A stretch of DNA of 64,000 nt from Thalassospira marina (GTDB taxonomy: Bacteria > Pseudomonadota > Alphaproteobacteria > Rhodospirillales > Thalassospiraceae). Shown here one piece after another: positions 8,979-19,438 of this stretch. The stretch is taken from positions 3,450,001-3,514,000 of the forward strand of contig NZ_CP024199.1 in the NCBI RefSeq assembly GCF_002844375.1. Reading direction: 5' to 3'. The position numbers and the translations under genes were made by a program. Positions within the stretch are counted from its first letter, which is position 1, and every line of letters begins with the position of its first letter. The notes below the pieces were generated by a model. It was not told the DNA's origin and did not search any database. It saw only the letters and a program-made list of their open reading frames with translations.

Positions 8979-9923
8979 CTAATGCGCCGAGGCATCATCC
9001 ATCACGGCACGTCCGCTCATTCCCGGCAACAGGCCTTTTCCATCCTCGTTCAAGGTCGCATAGATCTTCACGGTCTGGCTTACCGGGTCAATACGGGCGC
9101 CAATACGGGCGACTTTTGCACGAATATCGGCGTCATTTTCCTCGATATGGGCCGAAACACCCTGACCGACCTTCAACCAGCCCAGCCATTGTGACGGCAC
9201 AATCAGTTCCAGTTCCAAATCACCGGAACCAACAATATCGATCAACTGGTCGCCCGGTGTCGCCGTTTGAAAAGGCTGGCTTTGCCAGTCAACAACAGCA
9301 CCAGCGTAAGGGGCAACGATTTTGCACCGGTTCAGATAAACATCCTGAAGCTGCAACTGCGCCTTTGCACTTTCCATGGCGGCCTGCGCCATCACCACAT
9401 CAAGTTCACCAATGGTGCGAAGCTCTGCCAGGCGTTTTTGCGCCTTATAGCGTGCCTCGGCCTGACGAAGGTCGGCTGCGACTGCCGCGCGTTGCGCCCG
9501 ATAGGCCGCACAATCAAACACAACCAGTACATCACCCTTGGCAAAACGGGTCCCGGGTCGTTTGGGCATTTCTGCAATACGCGCCGAAATCTCGGCTGAC
9601 AAAACGGCTCGGCTTCGCGTTGCGACCAGCACCCGGGCCGCAGTCCAGTTATCGGCACCATCTGGCGAAGATTGATCAGTGCCATAAGAATCACGTGCCC
9701 CTTTGGCCACTTGTCCTTCAAAACCAGTCTGGCCTTCACCCCCGCCACGATAAGGATTGACCAGCACAGCCGTACCGTTTGGAACGGCTGGTCCCTGCTG
9801 TGCAAACGCAATGGTGGGCAGCATGACGCCACCCACCATTGCAATCTGAATACCCTGCAGAAATACGCGTCTTATCTTTCCGCCATATGTTCCGCGTGAC
9901 TTAAGAAAATCGGCAATTGTCAT
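8979..9923 (-). CDS. Periplasmic adaptor subunit, RND/HlyD type
   Basis: The protein has 314 residues. The start at 9923 overlaps the stop of the TolC-like gene (ATGA), so the two are translationally coupled. It has a basic N-terminus and a hydrophobic stretch ending in PTIAFAQQ, a likely signal peptide. The lipoyl/hairpin module (ISARIAEMPKRPGTRFAKGD, then helices) and the beta-barrel end (LLPGMSGRAVM) are typical of membrane-fusion proteins such as AcrA/MacA, but it is shorter than most. No RND, MacB or MFS pump gene is nearby. It probably links the M50-HlyD and GAF-HlyD proteins to the TolC-like channel. Confidence 0.82.
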   Translation of the reverse strand: MTIADFLKSRGTYGGKIRRVFLQGIQIAMVGGVMLPTIAFAQQGPAVPNGTAVLVNPYRGGGEGQTGFEGQVAKGARDSYGTDQSSPDGADNWTAARVLVATRSRAVLSAEISARIAEMPKRPGTRFAKGDVLVVFDCAAYRAQRAAVAADLRQAEARYKAQKRLAELRTIGELDVVMAQAAMESAKAQLQLQDVYLNRCKIVAPYAGAVVDWQSQPFQTATPGDQLIDIVGSGDLELELIVPSQWLGWLKVGQGVSAHIEENDADIRAKVARIGARIDPVSQTVKIYATLNEDGKGLLPGMSGRAVMDDASAH

Positions 9924-11482
9924 TGCGCCGCCGCTGTCTTGTTTTCAGTCATGACGGTTTCACGTATTTCTGGTGAAACGTCGTCTTCTTTGGTAACGGC
10001 AATGCCGCGGGCATCATATTCGCCATTCTGCCACTGGTTCATGACTGTGTGAATGGCGTCTGCAACACTATCAAGCGAATCATCGGCAACATCGTTTGGC
10101 AGCGGGTCAACACCGATTGATGCAAAGACCTGCCCATAGGCTGCCTGCAAATCGGCATAGGCCATGTCACGTTGCAGACCCGACAGCAGCGAACGCACTT
10201 CCGCGCGAATTTCATCGCTCTCACCTACAGCACTGGCCGAACGCTGGGCCTGCATACTGTTAACAATCCGCCCCTGAACAGACGAAATGCGATCCGCAAG
10301 TTTGAAATCATCCACGGCATGGTTAAACCGCAATTGCGCAATATTCACCTGGCTAATAACCGCCATGCTCAAAGCCAAGCTACGAACCTTGGAAAGTTCG
10401 ATCTGGCTATCAGCAAGCTTCATATTCGCAGGCGCCTTGAATACCTGCATCAGATTCCACGACAGATTAAGCGCCCCATCATACCAGCGCGAATTAACCT
10501 TGTAGCTGTCTGTAGTATGATTGATCCCGGCTGAAAAGTTAAGACCCGGAACCATCTGGATCAGCGCGATTTTTGAATCCCGCTGATTGATCCGCAACTG
10601 ATAGGCTTCTGATCGCAATTCCGAACGGTTATGAAGCGCTTCAAGCTCCAACTGGTCCGAATTCATTGCAATCGATGGCAACGGATGGGCATCCGTATCG
10701 CTATCAACCAGCGTAAATTCACTATCAGGATGGATGTTCATCAACACGGCCAGCTCGGTCCGTGCCTCGATCAATTGGCGACGACGTGTTTCAAGTTCAC
10801 GCAGAGTTACCAGCAGGTCTTCCTGATAGCTCAGCGCATCAAGCTGTCCGCCTAATCCTTCATCAACCTGTTTTTGTGAACGGCCCAATGCGCCGCGCAC
10901 CCGTTCAAGCACCTGGTCAAAATTCTTGAGCGCCCGATCAGCCGCAACAGCGCGCCAATAGGCACCGCGTGTTTCATTCACAACACTATGAATGACCTGT
11001 CGGCGGCGTTCTGCCACGATCAGGGCCATGTCTGCCTGCTGATGGGCGCGCATATACCCAATTGCGAAATCAAGGACATTCCAGCTTACGGAAAGGTCGG
11101 ATTTACGAATGGACCGGTCAGAACTGACAGATGTCGATGTTTTCTGTTCATTATAGGTGCTGTCGCGATTATTACGCGTGGTCCAGCCAGTTTTGGCCAC
11201 GACATCGGGCAACAAATTGACATTGGCAACATCAAGCTGCCCCATGGAAACTGCTTCTTCCATCAGCTTCAGCCGATGATCAAGATTGTATTTCAAAGCA
11301 CGGGCAATTGCGTCATCCAGGGTCAACGGACCGTCAATTTTTTCCTGATTGGCAAAAAGCCGGCTTAAATCCTGCTGCACCCGGCTGTCATTTTCTGCCT
11401 GGGTTAATGGTTCAGGTTTCACCGCACAGCCCGCCAATACCAGCATTCCCATAACGGCAACAGGAACCATGCCCTTGCGCAT
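9920..11482 (-). CDS. TolC-family outer-membrane efflux/secretion lipoprotein
   Basis: About 520 residues from the ATG at 11482, which is directly followed by a lipoprotein signal (MLVLAGC). A longer frame from a TTG at 11566 would bury the signal. The body has two long TolC-type helical repeats: LNYNLDHRLKL-like helix (ALKYNLDHRLKLMEEAV) and later (ALHNRSELRSEAYQLRINQR), each followed by coiled-coil hairpins. This is the outer-membrane duct of the putative exporter, immediately downstream of the giant surface-protein gene (about 120 bp). Together these suggest they are made and used together. Confidence 0.83.
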   Translation of the reverse strand: MRKGMVPVAVMGMLVLAGCAVKPEPLTQAENDSRVQQDLSRLFANQEKIDGPLTLDDAIARALKYNLDHRLKLMEEAVSMGQLDVANVNLLPDVVAKTGWTTRNNRDSTYNEQKTSTSVSSDRSIRKSDLSVSWNVLDFAIGYMRAHQQADMALIVAERRRQVIHSVVNETRGAYWRAVAADRALKNFDQVLERVRGALGRSQKQVDEGLGGQLDALSYQEDLLVTLRELETRRRQLIEARTELAVLMNIHPDSEFTLVDSDTDAHPLPSIAMNSDQLELEALHNRSELRSEAYQLRINQRDSKIALIQMVPGLNFSAGINHTTDSYKVNSRWYDGALNLSWNLMQVFKAPANMKLADSQIELSKVRSLALSMAVISQVNIAQLRFNHAVDDFKLADRISSVQGRIVNSMQAQRSASAVGESDEIRAEVRSLLSGLQRDMAYADLQAAYGQVFASIGVDPLPNDVADDSLDSVADAIHTVMNQWQNGEYDARGIAVTKEDDVSPEIRETVMTENKTAAAQ

Positions 11483-11605
11483 GCGTCGTCCGTTCGCTCC
11501 CACAGAACTGTTAAACAATTCCGATCTCCCTATTTTCTGCCCATTGCCATAAACAGGCAGCCCCAAAACAAATCGCTAAATCGCAAGTCCGTTACGCATC
11601 AACCC

Positions 11606-14600
11606 TCAGGCTGCCGACGCATCAAAGTCTGACAACGCCTTGGCCAGCGCACTCGCGTGGCGCTCAAACGCCCCGCCTGCACCTGCAAGCTGATCGGTGA
11701 AATCAGCATTTGCCAAAACCGCCTCTTTAAACACAAATGAAGGCAGTGCAGGATTATCCAATGCCCCCTGAATATTATCGTTGCCTTCTGGGGCTGCATC
11801 ACCATCACCGCCCGGATTTTCAGAGGCAGGCGAAGCCTCACCTTCTCCATTATTTTGGGCATCAACAGGGGCAGCCCGTTCAGGTTGTGCCTCTTCATTT
11901 GGTGCGTTTCCAGCCCCAGCAGCGGCACTCCCATTACCGTTACTGGCGGCGCCGTTATCACCACCAGCGTTTTGTGCTGCACCATCAAGGTTTGGGGTGC
12001 CAGCCGCCCCTTCATCGGTGCCGGTTCCTTCACCATTGCCGTTGGCCGGTTCAAAGCCTGCATCATTGCCCAGACCTGCGCCCTGGGATGTAATAAGTTG
12101 CGTCCGCCCGGCCAATATGCCGGTACCTGCACCAACATCACCGCCAAAAATTGTCTGGCCCGCAGTGTCTCCAAAAATCGACGGCGGGGTTGTAGATTGC
12201 AAACCTGCCATAACAGGCGTCGAGCTGTTATCAAGCGGACTGAGACTACCGAGCTGTCCGGTTACCGGCTGAACAATTTCGCCACCATTTCGCCCGCCAA
12301 AATCAAGCGCTGATCCAACTGGAGTCCCTGCATCCCCGATGTTCCCGGTACCAGGCGGTGACATAACAGGAGGCACAGGCGCAGGCTCTGGCGGAGAAGC
12401 AGGCGGCGTTACGACAACAACCGGACGCGCTTCAACCTGAATGGTCAAATTACTGCTTGCCGTCAAATGTGCCGTTGCGTCTTCTGTTGCTGTGATCCGC
12501 ACTTCAAGATCACCGATAAAATCACCCGGGACATTCCCGCTGAAGGTAACATTGCTGCCATTCACACTGTAAGACAGCCAGGCAGGCAAAGCAGAGCCAT
12601 CGGCCAACGTCGCCGTAAAACTCAGATTATCACCATCAATATCATTGAAACCGGCCACCGAAACCACGTAGCTCATCGGCCCGCCATTTTCAATGATCGT
12701 CCCCGGAAGGCTTGCAGGGGCTGTCGGCGCATCATTAACGTCACTGACGACCATGCTGGCCGATGCATTCTGACTGGAAAATGCCGATCCACCACCGGAT
12801 GTTCCGGTGTCAGCCGTGCTTACGGAACCCGTCGTCGAGGCACTACCTGTTGTCTGGTCCCAAGCCTTAAAGGTCAGATTGGCCGTCTCACCATTATTTC
12901 CATCGGGGATATATCGTACCTGACTGGTCGATGTCAGCAACACAGCCGCACTTGCCGAAGCCGAATCGATATCCACCCAGTTGGTGCCATCCGCAGAATA
13001 CTGCCATTTTCCATTGCCGGTCATACCGGTAATGGCAATGCCCGATGATGCACCTGCATCTATGTCACTATATCCGGCACCGCTCAGGATGCTGGAAACA
13101 GTGGTTCCTGACGACGTTGTATCTTCGTTAGTTCCGGTCAGCGCAACCGACGCGCCATCGGTCAATGTCGGCGCGTCATTTGTGCCGGTGATATCAATAT
13201 TGCCATTGGCAACAGTTGATTCGACAGTGCCATCATCGGCCGTGACACTGAAGGTCGCGGCATTATCGCCGCTGGCATCGGCGGCGCTCATATATTGAAT
13301 GTTACTGGCCGTATCAAGCCAGGTGTTGATCGCGCTCACCGTACCCGACAGCTTCAATGTGCCACTGCCCGTTCCATCAACCGTCACGCCGCCAGACGAT
13401 GAAGCCGCAAAGGTGCCCGCAGAGGCCGTGATCGTCACGGTCAAACTGCTGTCATCCACATCGCCAAAGGAAATTGCCGAAAGGTCAAAATTGCTGGCCG
13501 TGTCTTCAACGACGGTCACATCCGTTGGCACACCACTTATGGTTGGCGCATCATTGACTTCGCTAACATCAATGGAAGCTGTATCTGTTGCCGTTGAAAA
13601 CGCGGTCGTGCCACCAGTCGAACTAACGGAAACTTTATCACCGGCACTGTTTCCGCCGGTTTGATCCCAGGCATGGTAACTGATCGATGCCGAGGTACCC
13701 GTGTCACCATTGGGTACAAAACGCACATAATCGGTCGAACGCAGCAAAAGCGCACCGGCCTCGGCAACCGTACCAACATCAACCCAGCTTGAACCATTAT
13801 CAAGCGAGTATTGCCACTTGCCATTCCCTGACGACAAACCCGAAATGGCAATGCCCGACAGCGCCCCGGTATCCGCATCACTGACAGAACCGGAAAGGAA
13901 GCTTCCAACTGTCTGACCACCATTCGTCGTGGCGTTTTCATCAATCCCCGTCAGGTCCGGATTTGACGGTGTCAGCACTGGTGCATCATTTGTGCCGGTG
14001 ATATCGATATTGCCATTGGCAACAGTTGATTCGACAGTGCCATCATCGGCCGTGACACTGAAGGTCGCGGCATTATCGCCACTGGCATCGGCGGCGCTCA
14101 TATATTGAATGTTACTGGCCGTATCAAGCCAGGTGTTGATCGCGCTCACCGTACCCGACAGCTTCAATGTGCCACTGCCCGTTCCATCAACCGTCACGCC
14201 GCCAGACGATGAAGCCGCAAAGGTGCCCGCAGAGGCCGTGATCGTCACGGTCAAACTGCTGTCATCCACATCGCCAAAGGTAATTGCCGAAAGGTCAAAA
14301 TTGCTGGCCGTATCTTCAACGACAGTCACATCCGTTGGCACACCACTTATGGTTGGCGCATCATTGACTTCGCTAACATCAATTGAAGCTGTATCTGTTG
14401 CCGTTGAAAACGCGGTCGTGCCACCAGTCGAACTAACGGAAACCTTATCACCGGCGCTGTTTCCGCCGGTTTGATCCCAGGCATGGTAACTGATCGATGC
14501 CGAGGTACCCGTGTCACCATTGGGTACAAAACGCACATAATCGGTCGAACGCAGCAAAAGCGCACCGGCCTCGGCAACCGTACCAACATCAACCCAGCTT

Positions 14601-17600
14601 GAACCATTATCAAGCGAGTATTGCCATTTGCCATTCCCTGACGACAAACCCGAAATGGCAATGCCCGACAGCGCCCCGGTATCCGCATCACTGACCGAAC
14701 CGGAAAGGAAGCTTCCAACTGTCTGACCACCATTCGTCGTGGCGTTTTCATCAATCCCCGTCAGGTCCGGATTTGACGGTGTCAGCACTGGTGCATCATT
14801 TGTGCCGGTGATATCGATATTGCCATTGGCAACAGTTGATTCGACAGTGCCATCATCGGCCGTGACACTGAAGGTCGCGGCATTATCGCCACTGGCATCG
14901 GCGGCGCTCATATATTGAATGTTACTGGCCGTATCAAGCCAGGTATTGATCGCGCTCACCGTACCCGACAGCGTCAATGTGCCACTGCCCGTTCCATCAA
15001 CCGTCACGCCGCCAGACGATGAAGCCGCAAAGGTGCCCGCAGAGGCCGTGATCGTCACGGTCAAACTGCTGTCATCCACATCGCCAAAGGTAATTGCCGA
15101 AAGGTCAAAATTGCTGGCCGTGTCTTCAACGACGGTCACATCCGTTGGCACACCACTTATGGTTGGCGCATCATTGACTTCGCTAACATCAATTGAAGCT
15201 GTATCTGTTGCCGTTGAAAACGCGGTCGTGCCACCAGTCGAACTAACGGAAACTTTATCACCGGCACTGTTTCCGCCGGTTTGATCCCAGGCATGGTAAC
15301 TGATCGATGCCGAGGTACCCGTATCACCATTGGGTACAAAACGCACATAATCGGTCGAACGCAGCAAAAGCGCACCGGCCTCGGCAACCGTACCAACATC
15401 AACCCAGCTTGAACCATTATCAAGCGAGTATTGCCATTTGCCATTCCCTGACGACAAACCCGAAATGGCAATGCCCGACAGCGCCCCGGTATCCGCATCA
15501 CTGACCGAACCGGAAAGGAAGCTTCCAACTGTCTGACCACCATTCGTCGTGGCGTTTTCATCAATCCCCGTCAGGTCCGGATTTGACGGTGTCAGCACTG
15601 GTGCATCATTTGTGCCGGTGATATCAATATTGCCATTGGCAACAGTTGATTCGACAGTGCCATCATCAGCCGTGACACTGAAGGTCGCGGCATTATCGCC
15701 ACTGGCATCGGCGGCGCTCATATATTGAATGTTACTGGCCGTATCAAGCCAGGTGTTGATCGCGCTCACCGTACCCGACAGCGTCAATGTGCCACTGCCC
15801 GTTCCATCAACCGTCACGCCGCCAGACGATGAAGCCGCAAAGGTGCCCGCAGAGGCCGTGATCGTCACGGTCAAACTGCTGTCATCCACATCGCCAAAGG
15901 TAATTGCCGAAAGGTCAAAATTGCTGGCCGTATCTTCAACGACGGTCACATCCGTTGGCACACCACTTATGGTTGGCGCATCATTGACTTCGCTAACATC
16001 AATGGAAGCTGTATCTGTTGCCGTTGAAAACGCGGTCGTGCCACCAGTCGAACTAACGGAAACTTTATCACCGGCACTGTTTCCGCCGGTTTGATCCCAG
16101 GCATGGTAACTGATCGATGCCGAGGTGGCCGTGTCACCATTGGGTACAAAACGCACATAATCGGTCGAACGCAGCAAAAGCGCACCGGCCTCGGCAACCG
16201 TACCAACATCAACCCAGCTTGAACCATTATCAAGCGAGTATTGCCACTTGCCATTCCCTGACGACAAACCCGAAATGGCAATGCCCGACAGCGCCCCGGT
16301 ATCCGCATCACTGACAGAACCGGAAAGGAAGCTTCCAACTGTCTGACCACCATTCGTCGTGGCGTTTTCATCAATCCCCGTCAGGTCCGGATTTGACGGT
16401 GTCAGCACTGGTGCATCATTTGTGCCGGTGATATCGATATTGCCATTGGCAACAGTTGATTCGACAGTGCCATCATCGGCCGTGACACTGAAGGTCGCGG
16501 CATTATCGCCACTGGCATCGGCGGCGCTCATATATTGAATGTTACTGGCCGTATCAAGCCAGGTGTTGATCGCGCTCACCGTACCCGACAGCGTCAATGT
16601 GCCACTGCCCGTTCCATCAACCGTCACGCCGCCAGACGATGAAGCCGCAAAGGTGCCCGCAGAGGCCGTGATCGTCACGGTCAAACTGCTGTCATCCACA
16701 TCGCCAAAGGTAATTGCCGAAAGGTCAAAATTGCTGGCCGTGTCTTCAACGACAGTCACATCCGTTGGCACACCACTTATGGTTGGCGCATCATTGACTT
16801 CGCTAACATCAATTGAAGCTGTATCTGTTGCCGTTGAAAACGCGGTCGTGCCACCAGTCGAACTAACGGAAACCTTATCACCGGCGCTGTTTCCGCCGGT
16901 TTGATCCCAGGCATGGTAACTGATCGATGCCGAGGTACCCGTGTCACCATTGGGTACAAAACGCACATAATCTGTCGAACGCAGCAAAAGCGCACCGGCC
17001 TCGGCAACCGTACCAACATCAACCCAGCTTGAACCATCATCAAGCGAGTATTGCCATTTGCCATTCCCTGACGACAAACCCGAAATGGCAATGCCCGACA
17101 GCGCCCCGGTATCCGCATCACTGACCGAACCGGAAAGGAAGCTTCCAACTGTCTGACCACCATTCGTCGTAGCGTTTTCATCAATCCCCGTCAGGTCCGG
17201 ATTTGACGGTGTCAGCACTGGTGCATCATTAACGGGCGTAATTGTTAAATTGATATCACCAAGCAGATTGGACGTTGTCGATGCATCATCAAGATAGACA
17301 GAAATTTTCTCGCCCGTACCTGACGCGTCTTGTGCCCCCTGATACCAGATGTTACTGGCCGAATTGATATAATTATTTAAGGCCGTCAAAGTCCCTCTAA
17401 GGGTTATGGTCCCCGTATTATTCCCGTCCCAGGTAATATCCGAATCATTTGCAATCGAAAACGTACCAGACGTCGCAACGAGGGTAAGGATTAACTCACT
17501 GGAACCGCTATCGGGATCAACCAGATCAATTGACGTCAGATCAAGTTCCTGACCACTAGTATCTTCAGTAAAAGTCGCGTTTATTGGGAATCCGCTAACA

Positions 17601-19438
17601 TTTGAATCCGTCGCACTAACAGACGATGGCGCGTCATTAACTGCGGTTACAGTGACCGTTTTAGTTGCGGTATTACTATCTGCAGTACCGTCATTGACAG
17701 AGATCGAAACGGTGCGATCGGCTTCGCTTGGTGCATCAGAACTGTTTGAATAGGTTATCGACCTGATAGCATCCTGCCACTCGGCCACAGAGGCTGTACT
17801 GCCTGAAGATGTCAGAGTCAGCACTCCGTTCGAACTGTCATAGCTACCCGTGATATTGCCAAACGAACCGCCATTTGCAAATGACAAAACGTCCTGCCCG
17901 CTCGTAAAACCTCCCGTAATCGATATCGTCGCACTTGATAAGGTGGCGTTGTCATTATCGGTTACCGTAAATCCGGTATCAACGACCGTTCCGGTGCCAT
18001 TCTCGGTATAGGAAACGGAACCACCGGAAGTACCCACCACAGGTGCAGCATTTGATGCTGCCGGGCTGGCAATAATGTTATCGATTTGGTAGGTTCCTGT
18101 TCCTGACATTGCCAGCTCAAAACTTGTCGCATTGGCATATGTGCCATCAAATGTGAAATGCCCGGTACTAGAGTCAGCATCTGCATCCGTATTGGCAACA
18201 TAGGTGATCCCATCGCCTGAGCTGCTTGTCGCCAGATCGAATACAAAAGTTCCAAGCACAGTTAAGCCATTATAGACTGTGACCGTAACCCCCCGCTCCG
18301 AACTTGGAGCCTGAACTATACCAAGATCCAACGAGGTCAAGGTAAAGTTACTACCGTCCTTTGCCTCAACCTTAATTGTTAGAGGCAGGGTATTCTGGGA
18401 GACATATGGTCCGTTTATTTCAAGAACCTTATCAGTACCGGATCCATCTACAGTCAAACTACTTGGAATAGTGTAATTACTATCGTCACCGACGACAAAA
18501 CTGGTCGTATGATTAGTAGAATAGGTCCATTCACCGAAATCGATCGTCGTAATACCAGTCTCGATTCCGTATCCCTCAGAGGTCAGGTTATCGTAAGTCT
18601 CGCTTGACACAAGCAATGCCGTGAAATCATGTTGCGATGCTTCAGACAGCGCAACAGAAGCTTCAATAGTGCCGCTTGAAACCTCAAGATTCCAGTCACC
18701 GCCCATATCAGCAGAACCAGTTGCATCATTGGAAGCTGCTACGTCCGCACCAGTCAAATTTGCCATGGCATCAACGAATGCCATCCCACGCTGATCACCA
18801 CCAACGTCACACCCGTAAAGCAGAATATCGCCTGTTTCTGTCAGATGAGATCCGATTTCAGTAAGAGCCTCTGATTGATCCGCAAGGTCAGCAGTATCAA
18901 TGATGGTGCCACCCAGATTGATCGCGCCAATCGCACCATGTGAAACAAGATGAATGGCATCAACCTGACCATAGGAGGACAAAAGGTCCGCTATCTGCGA
19001 CAAGGAGCCATCGGATTGAAACGTAATTACAGTCACATCTGCTGAAAAACCCGCAGCAAGCGTTTCATAGCCATCTATCGTGGTATCAATAAGCGCAATC
19101 TGATGGGGCTGCTGGGTGCTCGTTGCCGGTATCGCATCCGGTGTGATCGCTTCATCTGACGTCTGGCTTCCGCCAGCAGCATTGGCAGCCTCGCCGCCCG
19201 CACCTATACCACCTGTATCGCCTGGCTCGGCAATGGTATCAGCACCACCATCATGTGATCCACCATCAGCGGCCGACGCCGCCTCGGCCTGGGCCTGTGC
19301 GTCCTGCGCGGCCTCGGCGCCAGTTGCGGCACCGGCAGCATCAAACATGAAACGTGGCTCAAGACAAAGCGGCTGAATTGTTGAAAACCCGCGATCTGCT
19401 ATTGCCGTCGCATTTTTCAAGCGATCGAGATGTGTCAT
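11606..19438 (-). CDS. Giant DUF4347 / cadherin-like repeat surface protein
   Basis: A 2610-residue acidic, Thr/Ser/Gly-rich protein. Residues 27-34 are LEPRFMFD, a motif that commonly opens this family. Residues ~113-265 match DUF4347, with LVSHG (H167) and LLYGC (C210) in the arrangement of a His/Cys dyad. Residues ~470-2350 are tandem cadherin/Big-like modules (NDAP...), including five 270-residue repeats. The last ~230 residues are Pro/Gly/Asn-rich and end in an Ala/Asp-rich helix. There are no RTX GGxGxD nonapeptides and no Sec signal, so export presumably uses the adjacent TolC/HlyD genes. A role in adhesion or a surface matrix is likely but inferred. Confidence 0.9.
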   Translation of the reverse strand: MTHLDRLKNATAIADRGFSTIQPLCLEPRFMFDAAGAATGAEAAQDAQAQAEAASAADGGSHDGGADTIAEPGDTGGIGAGGEAANAAGGSQTSDEAITPDAIPATSTQQPHQIALIDTTIDGYETLAAGFSADVTVITFQSDGSLSQIADLLSSYGQVDAIHLVSHGAIGAINLGGTIIDTADLADQSEALTEIGSHLTETGDILLYGCDVGGDQRGMAFVDAMANLTGADVAASNDATGSADMGGDWNLEVSSGTIEASVALSEASQHDFTALLVSSETYDNLTSEGYGIETGITTIDFGEWTYSTNHTTSFVVGDDSNYTIPSSLTVDGSGTDKVLEINGPYVSQNTLPLTIKVEAKDGSNFTLTSLDLGIVQAPSSERGVTVTVYNGLTVLGTFVFDLATSSSGDGITYVANTDADADSSTGHFTFDGTYANATSFELAMSGTGTYQIDNIIASPAASNAAPVVGTSGGSVSYTENGTGTVVDTGFTVTDNDNATLSSATISITGGFTSGQDVLSFANGGSFGNITGSYDSSNGVLTLTSSGSTASVAEWQDAIRSITYSNSSDAPSEADRTVSISVNDGTADSNTATKTVTVTAVNDAPSSVSATDSNVSGFPINATFTEDTSGQELDLTSIDLVDPDSGSSELILTLVATSGTFSIANDSDITWDGNNTGTITLRGTLTALNNYINSASNIWYQGAQDASGTGEKISVYLDDASTTSNLLGDINLTITPVNDAPVLTPSNPDLTGIDENATTNGGQTVGSFLSGSVSDADTGALSGIAISGLSSGNGKWQYSLDDGSSWVDVGTVAEAGALLLRSTDYVRFVPNGDTGTSASISYHAWDQTGGNSAGDKVSVSSTGGTTAFSTATDTASIDVSEVNDAPTISGVPTDVTVVEDTASNFDLSAITFGDVDDSSLTVTITASAGTFAASSSGGVTVDGTGSGTLTLSGTVSAINTWLDTASNIQYMSAADASGDNAATFSVTADDGTVESTVANGNIDITGTNDAPVLTPSNPDLTGIDENATTNGGQTVGSFLSGSVSDADTGALSGIAISGLSSGNGKWQYSLDNGSSWVDVGTVAEAGALLLRSTDYVRFVPNGDTATSASISYHAWDQTGGNSAGDKVSVSSTGGTTAFSTATDTASIDVSEVNDAPTISGVPTDVTVVEDTASNFDLSAITFGDVDDSSLTVTITASAGTFAASSSGGVTVDGTGSGTLTLSGTVSAINTWLDTASNIQYMSAADASGDNAATFSVTADDGTVESTVANGNIDITGTNDAPVLTPSNPDLTGIDENATTNGGQTVGSFLSGSVSDADTGALSGIAISGLSSGNGKWQYSLDNGSSWVDVGTVAEAGALLLRSTDYVRFVPNGDTGTSASISYHAWDQTGGNSAGDKVSVSSTGGTTAFSTATDTASIDVSEVNDAPTISGVPTDVTVVEDTASNFDLSAITFGDVDDSSLTVTITASAGTFAASSSGGVTVDGTGSGTLTLSGTVSAINTWLDTASNIQYMSAADASGDNAATFSVTADDGTVESTVANGNIDITGTNDAPVLTPSNPDLTGIDENATTNGGQTVGSFLSGSVSDADTGALSGIAISGLSSGNGKWQYSLDNGSSWVDVGTVAEAGALLLRSTDYVRFVPNGDTGTSASISYHAWDQTGGNSAGDKVSVSSTGGTTAFSTATDTASIDVSEVNDAPTISGVPTDVTVVEDTASNFDLSAITFGDVDDSSLTVTITASAGTFAASSSGGVTVDGTGSGTLKLSGTVSAINTWLDTASNIQYMSAADASGDNAATFSVTADDGTVESTVANGNIDITGTNDAPVLTPSNPDLTGIDENATTNGGQTVGSFLSGSVSDADTGALSGIAISGLSSGNGKWQYSLDNGSSWVDVGTVAEAGALLLRSTDYVRFVPNGDTGTSASISYHAWDQTGGNSAGDKVSVSSTGGTTAFSTATDTASIDVSEVNDAPTISGVPTDVTVVEDTASNFDLSAISFGDVDDSSLTVTITASAGTFAASSSGGVTVDGTGSGTLKLSGTVSAINTWLDTASNIQYMSAADASGDNAATFSVTADDGTVESTVANGNIDITGTNDAPTLTDGASVALTGTNEDTTSSGTTVSSILSGAGYSDIDAGASSGIAITGMTGNGKWQYSADGTNWVDIDSASASAAVLLTSTSQVRYIPDGNNGETANLTFKAWDQTTGSASTTGSVSTADTGTSGGGSAFSSQNASASMVVSDVNDAPTAPASLPGTIIENGGPMSYVVSVAGFNDIDGDNLSFTATLADGSALPAWLSYSVNGSNVTFSGNVPGDFIGDLEVRITATEDATAHLTASSNLTIQVEARPVVVVTPPASPPEPAPVPPVMSPPGTGNIGDAGTPVGSALDFGGRNGGEIVQPVTGQLGSLSPLDNSSTPVMAGLQSTTPPSIFGDTAGQTIFGGDVGAGTGILAGRTQLITSQGAGLGNDAGFEPANGNGEGTGTDEGAAGTPNLDGAAQNAGGDNGAASNGNGSAAAGAGNAPNEEAQPERAAPVDAQNNGEGEASPASENPGGDGDAAPEGNDNIQGALDNPALPSFVFKEAVLANADFTDQLAGAGGAFERHASALAKALSDFDASAA
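13171..17220 (-). repeat. Five tandem 810-bp coding repeats in the giant surface-protein gene
   Basis: Units begin at 13171, 13981, 14791, 15601 and 16411, each exactly 810 bp (270 codons) with no indels. They differ by only scattered single bases, many synonymous. Each unit encodes two linked modules of roughly 145 and 125 residues, both starting with NDAP. Similarity stops sharply at 17221. The near-identity at silent sites points to recent expansion or ongoing gene conversion. Such arrays are prone to copy-number change and to collapse in short-read assembly. Confidence 0.97.

Noticed and set aside
13299..17124. Repeated plus-strand open frames of 121 and 65 codons inside the 810-bp units
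   Set aside because: They are antisense shadows of the long minus-strand gene, recur only because the DNA repeats, and lack ribosome sites.
11606..19438. RTX toxin
   Set aside because: No GGxGxD nonapeptide repeats were found; repeats are cadherin/Big-like.
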